From assembly GCA_013820865.1 (NCBI GenBank), contig JACDHU010000013.1, positions 1 to 16,412 of the forward strand: 16,412 nt of DNA. Reading direction: 5' to 3'. The position numbers were made by a program, and so were the translations under genes. The stretch is from Chloroflexota bacterium. Lineage in GTDB: Bacteria; Chloroflexota; Limnocylindria; QHBO01. This document shows, one piece after another, positions 1 through 6,854 of the stretch. The notes beneath the pieces are model-generated. The model searched no databases and was not told the DNA's origin. It saw nothing but the letters and a program-made list of their open reading frames with translations. Positions within the stretch are counted from its first letter, which is position 1. Every line of letters starts with the position of its first letter.

Positions 1-1
1 G

Positions 2-1066
2 ATCTTTGCCGGACCGGAATCCCTTGGCGCGCTGGGTGCCAGTCCGTCGGCTTCTATATTGGCGGTTGTTCCGAGCACATCGGCAGAGCAACGTGTGGCG
101 GCGACGCCCAGCCCGCGGCCGTCCGTCCGCCAGTCCGCCAGTCCGACTGCTACCACGACGCTCGAGCCAACACCATCCCCGGTTCCCCCGTCCGCGTTCG
201 GGCCGCTCGAGATGGTCTACCAGGGCAGGTCAGCGGCGCTTGCGCCCATCTACCTGCTTCGGCATGACTTCACCATCGATGCCGAGCCCGACGTCATGGC
301 CCAGGACGCGAGCCTCGACGTGCGGCGATTTGCCTGGTCCCCGGACGGGACCGCCGGTGCCGGACTACTTGCCGATGTGCTCGTGTCGATCGAGCCCGGC
401 GAGGAGAAGCGCCGGCTCGGCGATGGAATCACGACCACAACCTTCGGCGCGGACGCCTCCACCATCTACGCGGTGCGCGTGACTCAGGATGGGGACAACG
501 ATGTCGCCACAGTGCTCAGCATCGACTTCGGCTCGGCGGATACGACCGAGCTCGCGAGCGTTATCTTCGCGCGGCCCGATCTCGGCGCGCAGGAGGTGAT
601 CGCCGAGGCCCAGTTCACCGATGACGGAGGGCCGATTCGCCTCTTCTTCATGGAAGGTGGCGCATTGCGCCTTTGGGCGCTCGACGCGGGCACATGGGAT
701 ATCGAGATCGCCAGCGGTGACGTCACCGAGCTCGACGAAGCGCTGCCGAGGCTGTGGGCGCCCGACGGCTCGCGCCGCGTCGGAGCGGGAGCTGAGGATG
801 GCACGACGACGTTGACGCTCGTCGACGCGGATGGCGAGACCGTGGCCGAAACGACGATCGCCGGTCGGGTGAGCCACCTGCGCTGGTCGCCCGATGGCGA
901 GCGGGTGACGTTCACGTTGGGCCGCTCGGCCGCCGCCGGCGGCGTCCTCCAGGATCTGTTCCTGTGGGACCTCATCGACGATGATGCACCCATGCAAGTT
1001 ACCTCGACCGGTGCCGCGTTCGGCGCCGAATGGCTCGGCAGCCAGCCTCTCTGGCGCGGGGAATAG
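2..1066 (+). CDS. Beta-propeller (WD40/TolB-like) repeat protein, 5'-truncated by the window edge
   Basis: The reading frame is open from base 2 to the TAG at 1064-1066. A TTG at 59 could serve as a start, but the residues before it (GASPSASILAVV, resembling the W-SPDG-LAVV repeats of beta-propellers) read like protein, so the true start is probably upstream of the window. After an S/T/P-rich linker (about residues 16-45 counted from the TTG) the protein carries several propeller-blade signatures: FAWSPDGT, LWAPDGSRRV and LRWSPDGERVTF, alternating with short beta-rich stretches. Such proteins are usually exported and bind ligands or other proteins. No catalytic residues are recognisable and no specific function can be given. 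The DUF971 gene starts 4 bp after its stop, so the two are probably co-transcribed. I am confident of the coding region and the fold, but not of the role or the N-terminus. Confidence 0.75.
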   Translation: MFAGPESLGALGASPSASILAVVPSTSAEQRVAATPSPRPSVRQSASPTATTTLEPTPSPVPPSAFGPLEMVYQGRSAALAPIYLLRHDFTIDAEPDVMAQDASLDVRRFAWSPDGTAGAGLLADVLVSIEPGEEKRRLGDGITTTTFGADASTIYAVRVTQDGDNDVATVLSIDFGSADTTELASVIFARPDLGAQEVIAEAQFTDDGGPIRLFFMEGGALRLWALDAGTWDIEIASGDVTELDEALPRLWAPDGSRRVGAGAEDGTTTLTLVDADGETVAETTIAGRVSHLRWSPDGERVTFTLGRSAAAGGVLQDLFLWDLIDDDAPMQVTSTGAAFGAEWLGSQPLWRGE

Positions 1067-1070
1067 CCCG

Positions 1071-1406
1071 ATGCCAAGGCCCGATATCGTGAACCCGATC
1101 GGCGTGGAGCTTGACGAGACCGCCCGGCGCATGCGGATCCGTTGGGACGACGGTCATCTCGGGGATTGGTCGTGGCCTGCCCTGCGCCGCGCCTGCCCCT
1201 GCGCGCTCTGCTCCGGCGAGGGCAACCTCCCGGGCGTGGTCACGCTCGAGACCGCCTTCAACGAGCAGGAGACGAAGCTGAACGAAGTTCGCTGGATCGG
1301 CCGTTATGCGCTGGCTCCCATCTGGGCCGATGGCCATGACACCGGGTTATTCACGTACACCAAGCTGCGCGAGATGTGCGAATGCAACGAGCACGCCGCG
1401 CCATGA
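1071..1406 (+). CDS. DUF971 (GBBH-like N-terminal domain) protein
   Basis: This 111-residue protein is essentially one DUF971 domain, the fold found at the N-terminus of gamma-butyrobetaine hydroxylases and next to Mrp/ApbC-type Fe-S carriers. Visible hallmarks are the early RIRWDDGH strand, the conserved block RRACPCALCSGE with three cysteines, and the C-terminal pattern RYALAPIWADGHDTGLFTYTKLR. The stand-alone form is common in bacteria, and a link with Fe-S cluster handling is often proposed but not proven. The ATG at 1071 was chosen because the family signature starts about 10 residues after it. The in-frame upstream extension to 981 lies inside the propeller gene. The stop overlaps the start of the patatin gene as ATGA, suggesting translational coupling. 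Two further cysteines sit near the C-terminus (MCEC). Confidence 0.85.
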   Translation: MPRPDIVNPIGVELDETARRMRIRWDDGHLGDWSWPALRRACPCALCSGEGNLPGVVTLETAFNEQETKLNEVRWIGRYALAPIWADGHDTGLFTYTKLREMCECNEHAAP

Positions 1407-2257
1407 CCTTCGACCGCGGATTCACGCTGGCGCTCGGAGGCGGAGGAGCGCGAGGATGGGCGCATATCGGCGTCGCGCGCGCGCTGGAGGCGCACAACCT
1501 GCGGCCGCGACGAATTGTCGGTACCAGCATGGGGGCCGTCATCGGTGCCGGCATGGCGGCCGGCCACAGCTCGGAGCAGATGGAGGTGGCGGCCCGGCGC
1601 GCATCGGTTTATCGGGGGCTGAAGCGGCGTGGTCGGATGGCCCTGTTCGACTCTCGGGCGATGCTCGAGCGGATGGTGCGCGATCTCGGAGACCCGCGGA
1701 TCGAGGATCTGCCGACTCCGCTGGGCGTGACCACATACGATCTGGTCGAGGGCCGGCCGCGCCTGATCACCAGCGGATCGCTGGTGGACGCGCTCGAGGT
1801 GAGCATTGCGGTGCCGTTCTTTCTTCCACCACGGCGCGATGCTGACGGGGTCTGGTGCGACTCCGGGCCGTGGGAAGGAGTGCCGGTCACGCTGTCGCGC
1901 GCGTGGGATCCGAACTTGCCCGTCATCGGCGTCCTCGCCGACATTCCGAAGCCTTCTTTCCTGAGCAGCCGATGGGGCGCCGCCGTCCTGCGCGCTGCAT
2001 CCGCCCGGCTGGGAGTTGGCATGCCGGCGGATCCGCTCAGCGCCCGTCGCTTCATGGCACTGGTTGCCGCTCGCTGGGCGGATCCGGTCGTGGACGAGCC
2101 CCCCGACCTGCTCATCGTGCCGCGGCTGGGACGGATGAATGCGCTTCAGTTTGGGCGGATCGGTCCGGCCATCGTGATCGGCGAGCGCGATACACGCGCG
2201 GCACTCGCGAGCTACGGTCAGTCCGATCGCAGGGAGGTATCGGTCCATGCAGCCTGA
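1403..2257 (+). CDS. Patatin-like phospholipase (RssA/NTE type)
   Basis: A 284-residue serine hydrolase of the patatin family, which cleaves acyl chains from membrane lipids with a Ser-Asp dyad. From the ATG at 1403, the glycine-rich oxyanion loop LGGGGARG is at residues 11-18, the nucleophile elbow GTSMG at 40-44 (Ser42), and the family pattern EVSIAVPFF at 132-140. The acidic partner is Asp153 in CDSG, where most relatives have DGG or DGA. There is no signal peptide or membrane segment, so the protein is probably cytoplasmic. The start at 1403 overlaps the DUF971 stop (ATGA). An alternative ATG lies at 1376. Length and motif order match single-domain bacterial patatins. The 3' end overlaps the PIG-L gene by 11 bp. 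The substrate cannot be inferred. Confidence 0.9.
   Translation: MTFDRGFTLALGGGGARGWAHIGVARALEAHNLRPRRIVGTSMGAVIGAGMAAGHSSEQMEVAARRASVYRGLKRRGRMALFDSRAMLERMVRDLGDPRIEDLPTPLGVTTYDLVEGRPRLITSGSLVDALEVSIAVPFFLPPRRDADGVWCDSGPWEGVPVTLSRAWDPNLPVIGVLADIPKPSFLSSRWGAAVLRAASARLGVGMPADPLSARRFMALVAARWADPVVDEPPDLLIVPRLGRMNALQFGRIGPAIVIGERDTRAALASYGQSDRREVSVHAA
2231..2238 (+). promoter_or_regulatory. Strong Shine-Dalgarno for the PIG-L gene
   Basis: AGGGAGGT lies 8 nt before the ATG at 2247, inside the end of the patatin gene. It is the clearest ribosome binding site in a window where most starts lack one, and it supports the 2247 start and independent re-initiation despite the 11-bp overlap. Confidence 0.6.
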
Positions 2258-3176
2258 CGGTGGCGTCCTGTTCGTGCACGCCCATCCCGACGATGAGTCC
2301 ATGGGCACCGGCGGCACCATGGCGCGCCTGGTGTCCGAGGGTGTGCGCGTTGACCTCGTGACCTGCACCGATGGCGCCGAAGGCGAGATCCATGACCCGA
2401 CCCTTGACGCCGACGAAGCTCGACCGCGGCTGGCGCAGATCCGCGCGCAGGAACTGGCGTGCTCGGTCGCTGCCCTCGGTTCGGGCGGCATTCACCAGCA
2501 CCTGCTGGGCTACCGGGACTCCGGCATGATCGGGACCGATGCGAACGCTCACCCCGACTGCTTCTGGCAGGCCGATGCTGTTGCAGCGACGGGACGGCTG
2601 CTGGAGATCGTTCGTGAGGTGCGGCCGTCGGTCATCGTGAGCTATGATGAGAACGGCAACTACGGTCATCCCGACCATATCAATGCGGCCCGGATCGCTC
2701 GCGATGCGTATCTGGCGTCGGCGGGGGAGCCGTGGGCGGTCTCCCGCTTCTACGAGATGGCCTTCGTGCGCGAGCGCTGGTTCGACCTCATGGGGGCCAT
2801 GAAGGAGCGAGGGATCTCGCTGCCCTGGGACCTGGACGACCGGGTTCCCGGGCCGGCCGCGGACGAGCTCAATCCGTCGAATGCCGCCGCAATGGCGCAG
2901 GTTGGGGAAGCGATCGAGGCAGGCGAAAGCGACGCGATCGAGTTCGGCCGGGCCGATGCCGACGTCACGACCCGCGTGGACGTCTCGGGCTTCCTGGACG
3001 CCAAGCGTCGCAGCATGGCCTGTCATAAGACCCAGGCGCAGGATCTTGGCTGGCTGCTGGATCTGCCTCACGACCTGGCGGACCGTGCGATCGACAGCGA
3101 GTACTTCGTCCTGCGCTGGCTCGACGGCCAGGACGTGGCTCCGCCGCTGCGTGAGACGTCGCTGTTCGGAGATTAG
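2247..3176 (+). CDS. PIG-L/LmbE-family deacetylase, Mca/MshB-like
   Basis: A 309-residue zinc-dependent N-deacetylase or amidase. Residues HAHPDDE (11-17) carry the metal and base residues (His13, Asp15, Asp16), and GHPDH (140-144) carries the third ligand, His144. The spacing matches MshB and Mca. The block GYRDSGM (88-94) and the surrounding YDENGNYGHPDH resemble mycothiol S-conjugate amidase (Mca), which cleaves glutathione-like thiol conjugates during detoxification. The length also fits Mca (about 290-300) better than small LmbE proteins. By family knowledge the substrate is an N-acetylglucosaminyl or glucosaminyl-inositol thiol conjugate, but other PIG-L proteins act on different GlcNAc compounds. 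No mycothiol synthesis gene is in the window, so the substrate is inference. It is the last gene of the overlapping string starting with DUF971. Confidence 0.85.
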   Translation: MQPDGGVLFVHAHPDDESMGTGGTMARLVSEGVRVDLVTCTDGAEGEIHDPTLDADEARPRLAQIRAQELACSVAALGSGGIHQHLLGYRDSGMIGTDANAHPDCFWQADAVAATGRLLEIVREVRPSVIVSYDENGNYGHPDHINAARIARDAYLASAGEPWAVSRFYEMAFVRERWFDLMGAMKERGISLPWDLDDRVPGPAADELNPSNAAAMAQVGEAIEAGESDAIEFGRADADVTTRVDVSGFLDAKRRSMACHKTQAQDLGWLLDLPHDLADRAIDSEYFVLRWLDGQDVAPPLRETSLFGD

Positions 3177-3230
3177 CGCGGGAACGGTCGGAACGTGTCA
3201 ATCATGACGCCACCGGGTAAACAGACAGTC

Positions 3231-3256
3231 CGCGCCTGGCGACGGCGTGAGGCGCG
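3231..3256. repeat. Inverted repeat between the PIG-L and O-methyltransferase genes
   Basis: CGCGCCT (3231-3237) and AGGCGCG (3250-3256) are perfect 7-bp arms around a 12-nt loop, in the 102-bp gap between two plus-strand genes. It could be a weak terminator for the upstream genes or an operator. There is no T-tract. Confidence 0.3.
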
Positions 3257-3263
3257 AACCGCG

Positions 3264-3269
3264 TACCAT
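3264..3269 (+). promoter_or_regulatory. Candidate -10 box of a leaderless O-methyltransferase transcript
   Basis: TACCAT lies 9 nt before the ATG at 3279, and there is no Shine-Dalgarno before that ATG. No convincing -35 box is seen. The same arrangement occurs before several other genes in this window. Confidence 0.3.
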
Positions 3270-3278
3270 CGGGCGGCC

Positions 3279-3929
3279 ATGTCGAACCGAACCCTGAACC
3301 TGACCGATGATCTCGTCACCTACGTGCGCACCGTCGGCGTGCGCGAGCATCCTGTGCTGGCCGCGTTGCGCCAATCCACGGCCAACATGCCCGAGCACAG
3401 CATGCAGATCGCGCCCGAGCAGGGCGGCTTCATGGCCCTTCTTGTGCGCCTGATGTACATCCGCGACATCTTAGAGATCGGCACCTTCACCGGCTACAGC
3501 TCGACCGCCATGGCGCTGGCCCTGCCCCCCGAGGGCAGGATCACGTGCTGCGACGTCAGCCGCGAATGGACCGATTTCGCGCGCCGCGCATGGACCGATG
3601 CCGGCGTCGCCGACCAGGTCGACCTGCGCCTTGGCCCTGCCACAGAGACACTGGCGACGCTGGAGAATGACAGCTTCGACCTCGCGTTCATCGATGCCGA
3701 CAAGACCGGCTACGACGCCTATTACGAAGGCTGTCTGCGCGTGGTGCGCCGCGGGGGACTGATCCTGATCGACAATGTCCTCCAGGCCGGACGCGTGACC
3801 GACGAGACCCAGGCCGATGACAACGTCGCCGCGATCCGCGCTCTCAACGTGAAGATTGCCGCGGACGAGCGGGTGGATCACGTGTTGCTGCCCGTGGCTG
3901 ACGGCCTGACCATGGCGCGCGTCCGCTAG
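3279..3929 (+). CDS. SAM-dependent O-methyltransferase, caffeoyl-CoA O-methyltransferase type
   Basis: A 216-residue class I methyltransferase of the metal-dependent CCoAOMT/COMT family, which methylates catechol-like hydroxyls. Motif I is LEIGTFTGYSS (65-75, Glu66). The ribose-binding acidic residue is Asp92 in CCDVS. The metal site is Asp139 in FIDADK together with Asp165 and Asn166 in LIDNV. The length is typical of bacterial members. The ATG at 3279 was chosen because the family begins about 20 residues before RxHPVLAAL. An in-frame ATG at 3195 would add 28 unlikely residues. The sucrase/ferredoxin-like gene follows after 5 bp and may be co-transcribed. The natural acceptor is unknown. 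Confidence 0.88.
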   Translation: MSNRTLNLTDDLVTYVRTVGVREHPVLAALRQSTANMPEHSMQIAPEQGGFMALLVRLMYIRDILEIGTFTGYSSTAMALALPPEGRITCCDVSREWTDFARRAWTDAGVADQVDLRLGPATETLATLENDSFDLAFIDADKTGYDAYYEGCLRVVRRGGLILIDNVLQAGRVTDETQADDNVAAIRALNVKIAADERVDHVLLPVADGLTMARVR

Positions 3930-3934
3930 TCCCG

Positions 3935-4804
3935 ATGACGCTTCGGGTACCGATGCGCTGCTCCGCGCTCGCCGAGCAGCTGGAAGAGCCGATGATCGGC
4001 TCGGTCGATCACCGGGTGCGCTGGCTGTTGGTGGAGGATCGCAGCGCCTGGGGTCACTCCGCCGTGGCCGACGTACTGGGTCCCGACCTGGCCGCAGCGA
4101 TCAAGGCGCGACGCATGCGTGCGCTGCTCATCCGCCGGCGCGAGGGCGACCCGGCATCGGATGCCGTTCGTCGCGCGATCCTCGTGGATACCGATCTCGG
4201 CGTCATGGCGGTGCGCTCGGTCACCGATGTCGTTGAGCTGACTGGATTGCTTGACGCTCCGCTGGCCGACTTCGGCGCGCCGCTCACCGACCCCATCTTC
4301 CTGGTGTGCACCAACGGGAAGCGCGACGCGTGCTGCGCCCTTCGGGGACGTGCGCTGGTGGGTGCGCTGGGCGCGGATCACGCGGAGCGCGTGTGGGAGT
4401 GCACGCACCTTGGCGGCCATCGTTTCGCCGGCAACCTGGTGTGTCTGCCTCACGGGTTGATCTACGGCCGAGTGGATGCGGCTGATGGCCCTCGCCTGGC
4501 TGACGCATATCTGGCCGGGCACCTCGATCCGCTGCTGCTGCGCGGTCGTTCCGCGTGGCCTGCGCCGGCGCAGCTTGCGGAGGTTGCATTGCGCACGCGC
4601 CTGCGCCTGCACGGGCTCGCGGATCTGACGCTGGTGGCGGCGGAGGTCGGTGAATCAGACGCGGTGGTCACCCTCGCCACCCGAGCAGGCGAGACGCATA
4701 GGTTTGAGCTTCGGGCGGAAGCCGCTTCGCCCGCACGGGCCATCAGCTGCCGCACGGACAAGGTCGAACAGCCGATCCACTGGATGGTTGTGAGCAGCGG
4801 TTGA
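3935..4804 (+). CDS. Sucrase/ferredoxin-like family protein
   Basis: A 289-residue protein of the Suc_Fer-like family, which has a thioredoxin-fold ferredoxin-like region and probably binds an iron-sulphur cluster. The key blocks are CTNGKRDACCALRG (125-138; Cys125, Cys133, Cys134) and ECTHLGGHRFAGN (155-167; Cys156, His158, His162). An N-terminal RCSALAE (Cys9) and LVCLPHGLIYGRV (168-180) are also family-typical. The name comes from early annotations and no sucrase activity is expected. A redox or metal-handling role is inferred. The C-terminal 80 residues are less conserved. The start at 3935 keeps Cys9 and leaves 5 bp to the upstream stop. ATG 3953 is an alternative. The stop codon lies inside a hairpin shared with the convergent gene. 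Confidence 0.85.
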   Translation: MTLRVPMRCSALAEQLEEPMIGSVDHRVRWLLVEDRSAWGHSAVADVLGPDLAAAIKARRMRALLIRRREGDPASDAVRRAILVDTDLGVMAVRSVTDVVELTGLLDAPLADFGAPLTDPIFLVCTNGKRDACCALRGRALVGALGADHAERVWECTHLGGHRFAGNLVCLPHGLIYGRVDAADGPRLADAYLAGHLDPLLLRGRSAWPAPAQLAEVALRTRLRLHGLADLTLVAAEVGESDAVVTLATRAGETHRFELRAEAASPARAISCRTDKVEQPIHWMVVSSG

Positions 4805-4819
4805 CCCGTGGGACGGGTC
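4803..4819. terminator. Small bidirectional hairpin at a convergent gene junction
   Basis: GACCCGT (4803-4809), a GGG loop and ACGGGTC (4813-4819) form a perfect 7-bp stem. It contains the last bases of the TGA of the plus gene (4802-4804) and most of the stop of the minus gene (4818-4820). There is no T-tract, so intrinsic termination is uncertain, but the position fits a shared transcript end. Confidence 0.45.
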
Positions 4820-5225
4820 ATCCCGTCGCATCGTCGAGTTCCTGGAACAGGGTGATCTGGAGGCCCGCGGGGGCGGCCAGGCGCGAGTTGAGTGATCGCC
4901 AGGGGGTCTCGACTGGCGGCGCGATCAGCTCGGCTCCGGCTCCCACGAGCGCATCGGTGAGTGCGGCGCTGTCGGCCACCTCAAATGCGACTCGCAATCT
5001 CGGGGCGACCTGGCGCCCGACCTCGACCGCATCGATCATGCGTTTCTGCGCCGGGTTGGCGATCTCGAGCGTCGCGCGACCGGCAGCCAGGATCGTGACG
5101 TGGGCGTCACCCTCTCCGGAGACCGCCAGCTCCTCAGTCAGCCCGAGGATGTCGCGGTAGAAGCGGACAGCTTCGTCGTAGTCTTCGGCCTCTACCACGA
5201 GGCGCATCTGAATGACTGGTGGCAT
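4818..5225 (-). CDS. VOC superfamily (glyoxalase/bleomycin-resistance/dioxygenase fold) protein
   Basis: A 135-residue single VOC-type protein with the paired beta-alpha-beta-beta-beta modules. The first begins MRLVVEAEDYDEAVRFYRDILGL, the second FEVADSAALTDALVGAGAEL, and the protein ends with the strand GLQITLFQ. Members use a metal in a beta-barrel to isomerise, open or bind small molecules. The usual His ligand early in strand 1 is not visible (Gln6 or Arg8 lies there), so it may bind rather than catalyse. Both ends are well defined: the ATG at 5225 is preceded by a plausible promoter and the stop overlaps the shared hairpin. It is monocistronic and convergent with the sucrase/ferredoxin-like gene. 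The substrate is unknown. Confidence 0.85.
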   Translation of the reverse strand: MPPVIQMRLVVEAEDYDEAVRFYRDILGLTEELAVSGEGDAHVTILAAGRATLEIANPAQKRMIDAVEVGRQVAPRLRVAFEVADSAALTDALVGAGAELIAPPVETPWRSLNSRLAAPAGLQITLFQELDDATG

Positions 5226-5231
5226 GACGAG

Positions 5232-5259
5232 ACGATAGACGATCAGCCGCGATCGACAA
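5232..5259 (-). promoter_or_regulatory. Candidate leaderless promoter of the VOC gene
   Basis: On the minus strand TTGTCG (5254-5259), a 16-nt spacer and TATCGT (5232-5237) resemble a -35/-10 pair (4/6 matches each to TTGACA and TATAAT). The -10 box ends 6 nt before the ATG at 5225, so the transcript would start at or next to the start codon. Confidence 0.45.
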
Positions 5260-5438
5260 GGTCCAAGAATCCGATGCCATCAAGGAGGTTTGCCGCGTTC
5301 CGGCGCGCATCCGTCACCCGGTGCCAGGTGGTTCCTGGTGCAGGTCGGCGCCGAGCGGGTCCTGGTTGTGCCTATTGCCCGAGTGGACGGCACTAGTTCC
5401 CACGGCGACCTGCGTTGGGTCATACGCTGCGCCCGCGA

Positions 5439-5544
5439 GCATTAGCTGGGAGATCGGGGCCAGATCATGCTTGCCCGCGCTCAGAGTCGGCAGCTCAAGG
5501 GCCTATTTCGCGTCCAATGCTCACCATGACGGCAGTTGTCACAA
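5439..5544 (+). repeat. Interspersed repeat, copy 1 (diverged)
   Basis: Shares its ends with 7780-7885 in the same orientation. Both begin with GCATTA and end in a 29-bp block starting AATGCYCACCATGACGGCA with 26 of 29 bases identical. The distance from GCATTA to that block is exactly 77 bp in both, and an internal GCTCAG sits at the same offset. The middle is otherwise poorly conserved. It could be an old mobile or REP-like element or a structured element. It lies in non-coding DNA downstream of the DUF1440 gene. Confidence 0.55.
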
Positions 5545-5657
5545 CGGGAGGGCGGCCCGCCACCCGGATCCACGTTTCCACCATCTCCAGGAAGAACTTG
5601 GGCCGTGGTCAGCCCAGGAGCGGCAAAAGCTCCTGAGATGAAGATAACCGGATGGAT

Positions 5658-6173
5658 CTAGCCGCGGCGGCCGAGGTTCAGGATCCCGTAGACCATGGCG
5701 GTCGTCCAGCCGAAGACGAGGTGCCCGGCCATATGCATCACGTTGACTCCGGTGGGATTGCGTGACGGAGGTACCTGAAGCCCCAGGCGCGGCATGACCG
5801 TGTCGGCCACGATCCCGGCGAGGATTCCGAACGCGGTGCCATGGACGAGGTGCGGAAGCTTCAGTGTGGACTGCATGACGCCGAAGAATGCGCCCCAGGC
5901 GGCTCCATACGTCCAGTGCACCGCCTGGCCGCCAGTCTCCTTCGCCTGCTGATCGATCGGCTCCTTCGCGACACCTTCAGCCAACCGCTCCGCGACCGCC
6001 TCGGTCGGGCTATCGGGTGCGGTCGGCCCCGGCGGTCCCTCGGGCATGCGCACGCCAACCCGCTCGAGCCACTGCGGCGCGCGCTCCATGAACGCGCCCA
6101 TCACGGCCGTTCCTGCGGCCCCGGCCAGGGCACCCTTGGCGATTACCGTCAGCGGAGATTGATACGTTGCCAT
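5658..6173 (-). CDS. DUF1440/YagU-family inner-membrane protein
   Basis: A 171-residue integral membrane protein. Glycine- and alanine-rich hydrophobic segments are at about residues 8-29, 86-103, 109-128 and 145-165, separated by a polar loop (31-82) rich in Pro, Glu and Ala. The pattern VHWTYGAAWGAFFGV (85-99) and MHMAGHLVFGWTTA (146-159) is typical of DUF1440 (YagU-like) proteins. E. coli YagU has been linked to acid tolerance, but no biochemical function is established. The start at 6173 gives a short N-terminus before the first membrane segment. It lies 69 bp downstream of the histidine phosphatase gene and may be the last gene of that operon or have its own promoter. Confidence 0.8.
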   Translation of the reverse strand: MATYQSPLTVIAKGALAGAAGTAVMGAFMERAPQWLERVGVRMPEGPPGPTAPDSPTEAVAERLAEGVAKEPIDQQAKETGGQAVHWTYGAAWGAFFGVMQSTLKLPHLVHGTAFGILAGIVADTVMPRLGLQVPPSRNPTGVNVMHMAGHLVFGWTTAMVYGILNLGRRG

Positions 6174-6236
6174 GCTGGACCCATGAGCAAGCCCGATGCC
6201 AGACCACGCCCGCCCATGAGAGGAACGCGGACGCGA

Positions 6237-6253
6237 GTGACGTTACGCGTCAC
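6237..6253. terminator. Hairpin across the stop codon of the histidine phosphatase gene
   Basis: GTGACG (6237-6242) and CGTCAC (6248-6253) are perfect 6-bp arms around a 5-nt loop that contains the TAA of the minus-strand gene (6243-6245). No T-tract follows. It may be a weak terminator or simply a chance palindrome. Confidence 0.25.
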
Positions 6254-6845
6254 CGTCGTCGACTGGGGTGAAGCCGTGGCCACCCATGATTCGCCAGCGC
6301 AGGCCGTCGTGGGTGAGCCGATACAGCGCTGGCATGGGCATGCCCATGTGAAATGCGAAATCAACGGCGGGATCGAACGCCTGGAGCATCAGGCTGATGA
6401 GATTGCCATGGCAGCCCACCACCAGCCGGCCGCCGTCGGGATGGCGTGCACGCAGGAGATCCAGGATGCCGATCGCGCGTCGCTGTGCGTCGCGCCCGGA
6501 TTCACCGCCGGGCACGGCGAGCTCCGCATCGGTCCAGGCCGCCTCAAGGCTGACGCGCCAGTCGTCAAGTCGCTCCACGGACAGCCGTCGCTCGCGCAGG
6601 TCGTCAAGTGTCTGCACCGGCAGTCCGCGACGCTTAGCCACCACCGCGATCGTCTCCGCCGCTCGGGCATACGGAGAAGAGTAGAGGGCCGTCAGCTCGT
6701 AGCCATCCAGCTCGGCTGCCAGCTCGGCGGCGGCAGCGCGGCCGGCATCGGTCAATGGGCGGTCGTCGTCCGCATGGTCGGTCGTGTAGGGCGCGACGGG
6801 CTCGGCGTGTCTGACCAGGAGCACATCCAGCGGCGCAAGGGTCAC
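6243..6845 (-). CDS. Histidine phosphatase (phosphoglycerate mutase-like) family protein
   Basis: A 200-residue branch-1 histidine phosphatase. The catalytic RHAEP is at residues 12-16 (Arg12, phosphohistidine His13), the second arginine is Arg61 in SSPYARAAET, the acid is likely Glu85 in LRERRLS, and the second histidine is His146 in VVGCHGNL. All pocket residues are present, so the protein should be an active phosphatase or mutase. These proteins act on sugar phosphates, nucleotides, alpha-ribazole phosphate or phosphoproteins, and the sequence does not distinguish among them. It starts 9 bp after the stop of the DUF1295 gene, which indicates co-transcription. Confidence 0.88.
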   Translation of the reverse strand: MTLAPLDVLLVRHAEPVAPYTTDHADDDRPLTDAGRAAAAELAAELDGYELTALYSSPYARAAETIAVVAKRRGLPVQTLDDLRERRLSVERLDDWRVSLEAAWTDAELAVPGGESGRDAQRRAIGILDLLRARHPDGGRLVVGCHGNLISLMLQAFDPAVDFAFHMGMPMPALYRLTHDGLRWRIMGGHGFTPVDDGDA

Positions 6846-6854
6846 GCGCGAATC

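Larger units (their letters stand above)
5226..5657. other. Non-coding stretch between the VOC gene and the DUF1440 gene
   Basis: 432 bp with no convincing gene. Short open frames occur (for example 5321-5641, plus), but they have odd composition (rich in Ser, Arg, Cys, Trp) and no recognisable family. The right half holds the first copy of an interspersed repeat (5439-5544). The left end holds the VOC promoter. Confidence 0.6.

Noticed and set aside
365..1132. Long minus-strand open frames opposite the propeller gene
   Set aside because: They are shadows of the plus-strand gene, rich in Arg, with no domain pattern.
5318..5445. A hydrophobic frame reading ARWFLVQVGAERVLVVPIARV
   Set aside because: It looks protein-like for about 25 residues, but has no convincing start and no family, and it ends in the repeat. 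It may be a gene remnant, but this cannot be supported.
5321..5641. 106-residue plus-strand open frame in the 432-bp gap
   Set aside because: Composition is unlike the neighbours and no family is recognised. It shares only a short NAHHDG stretch with the frame at 7689-8000, and that comes from the DNA repeat.
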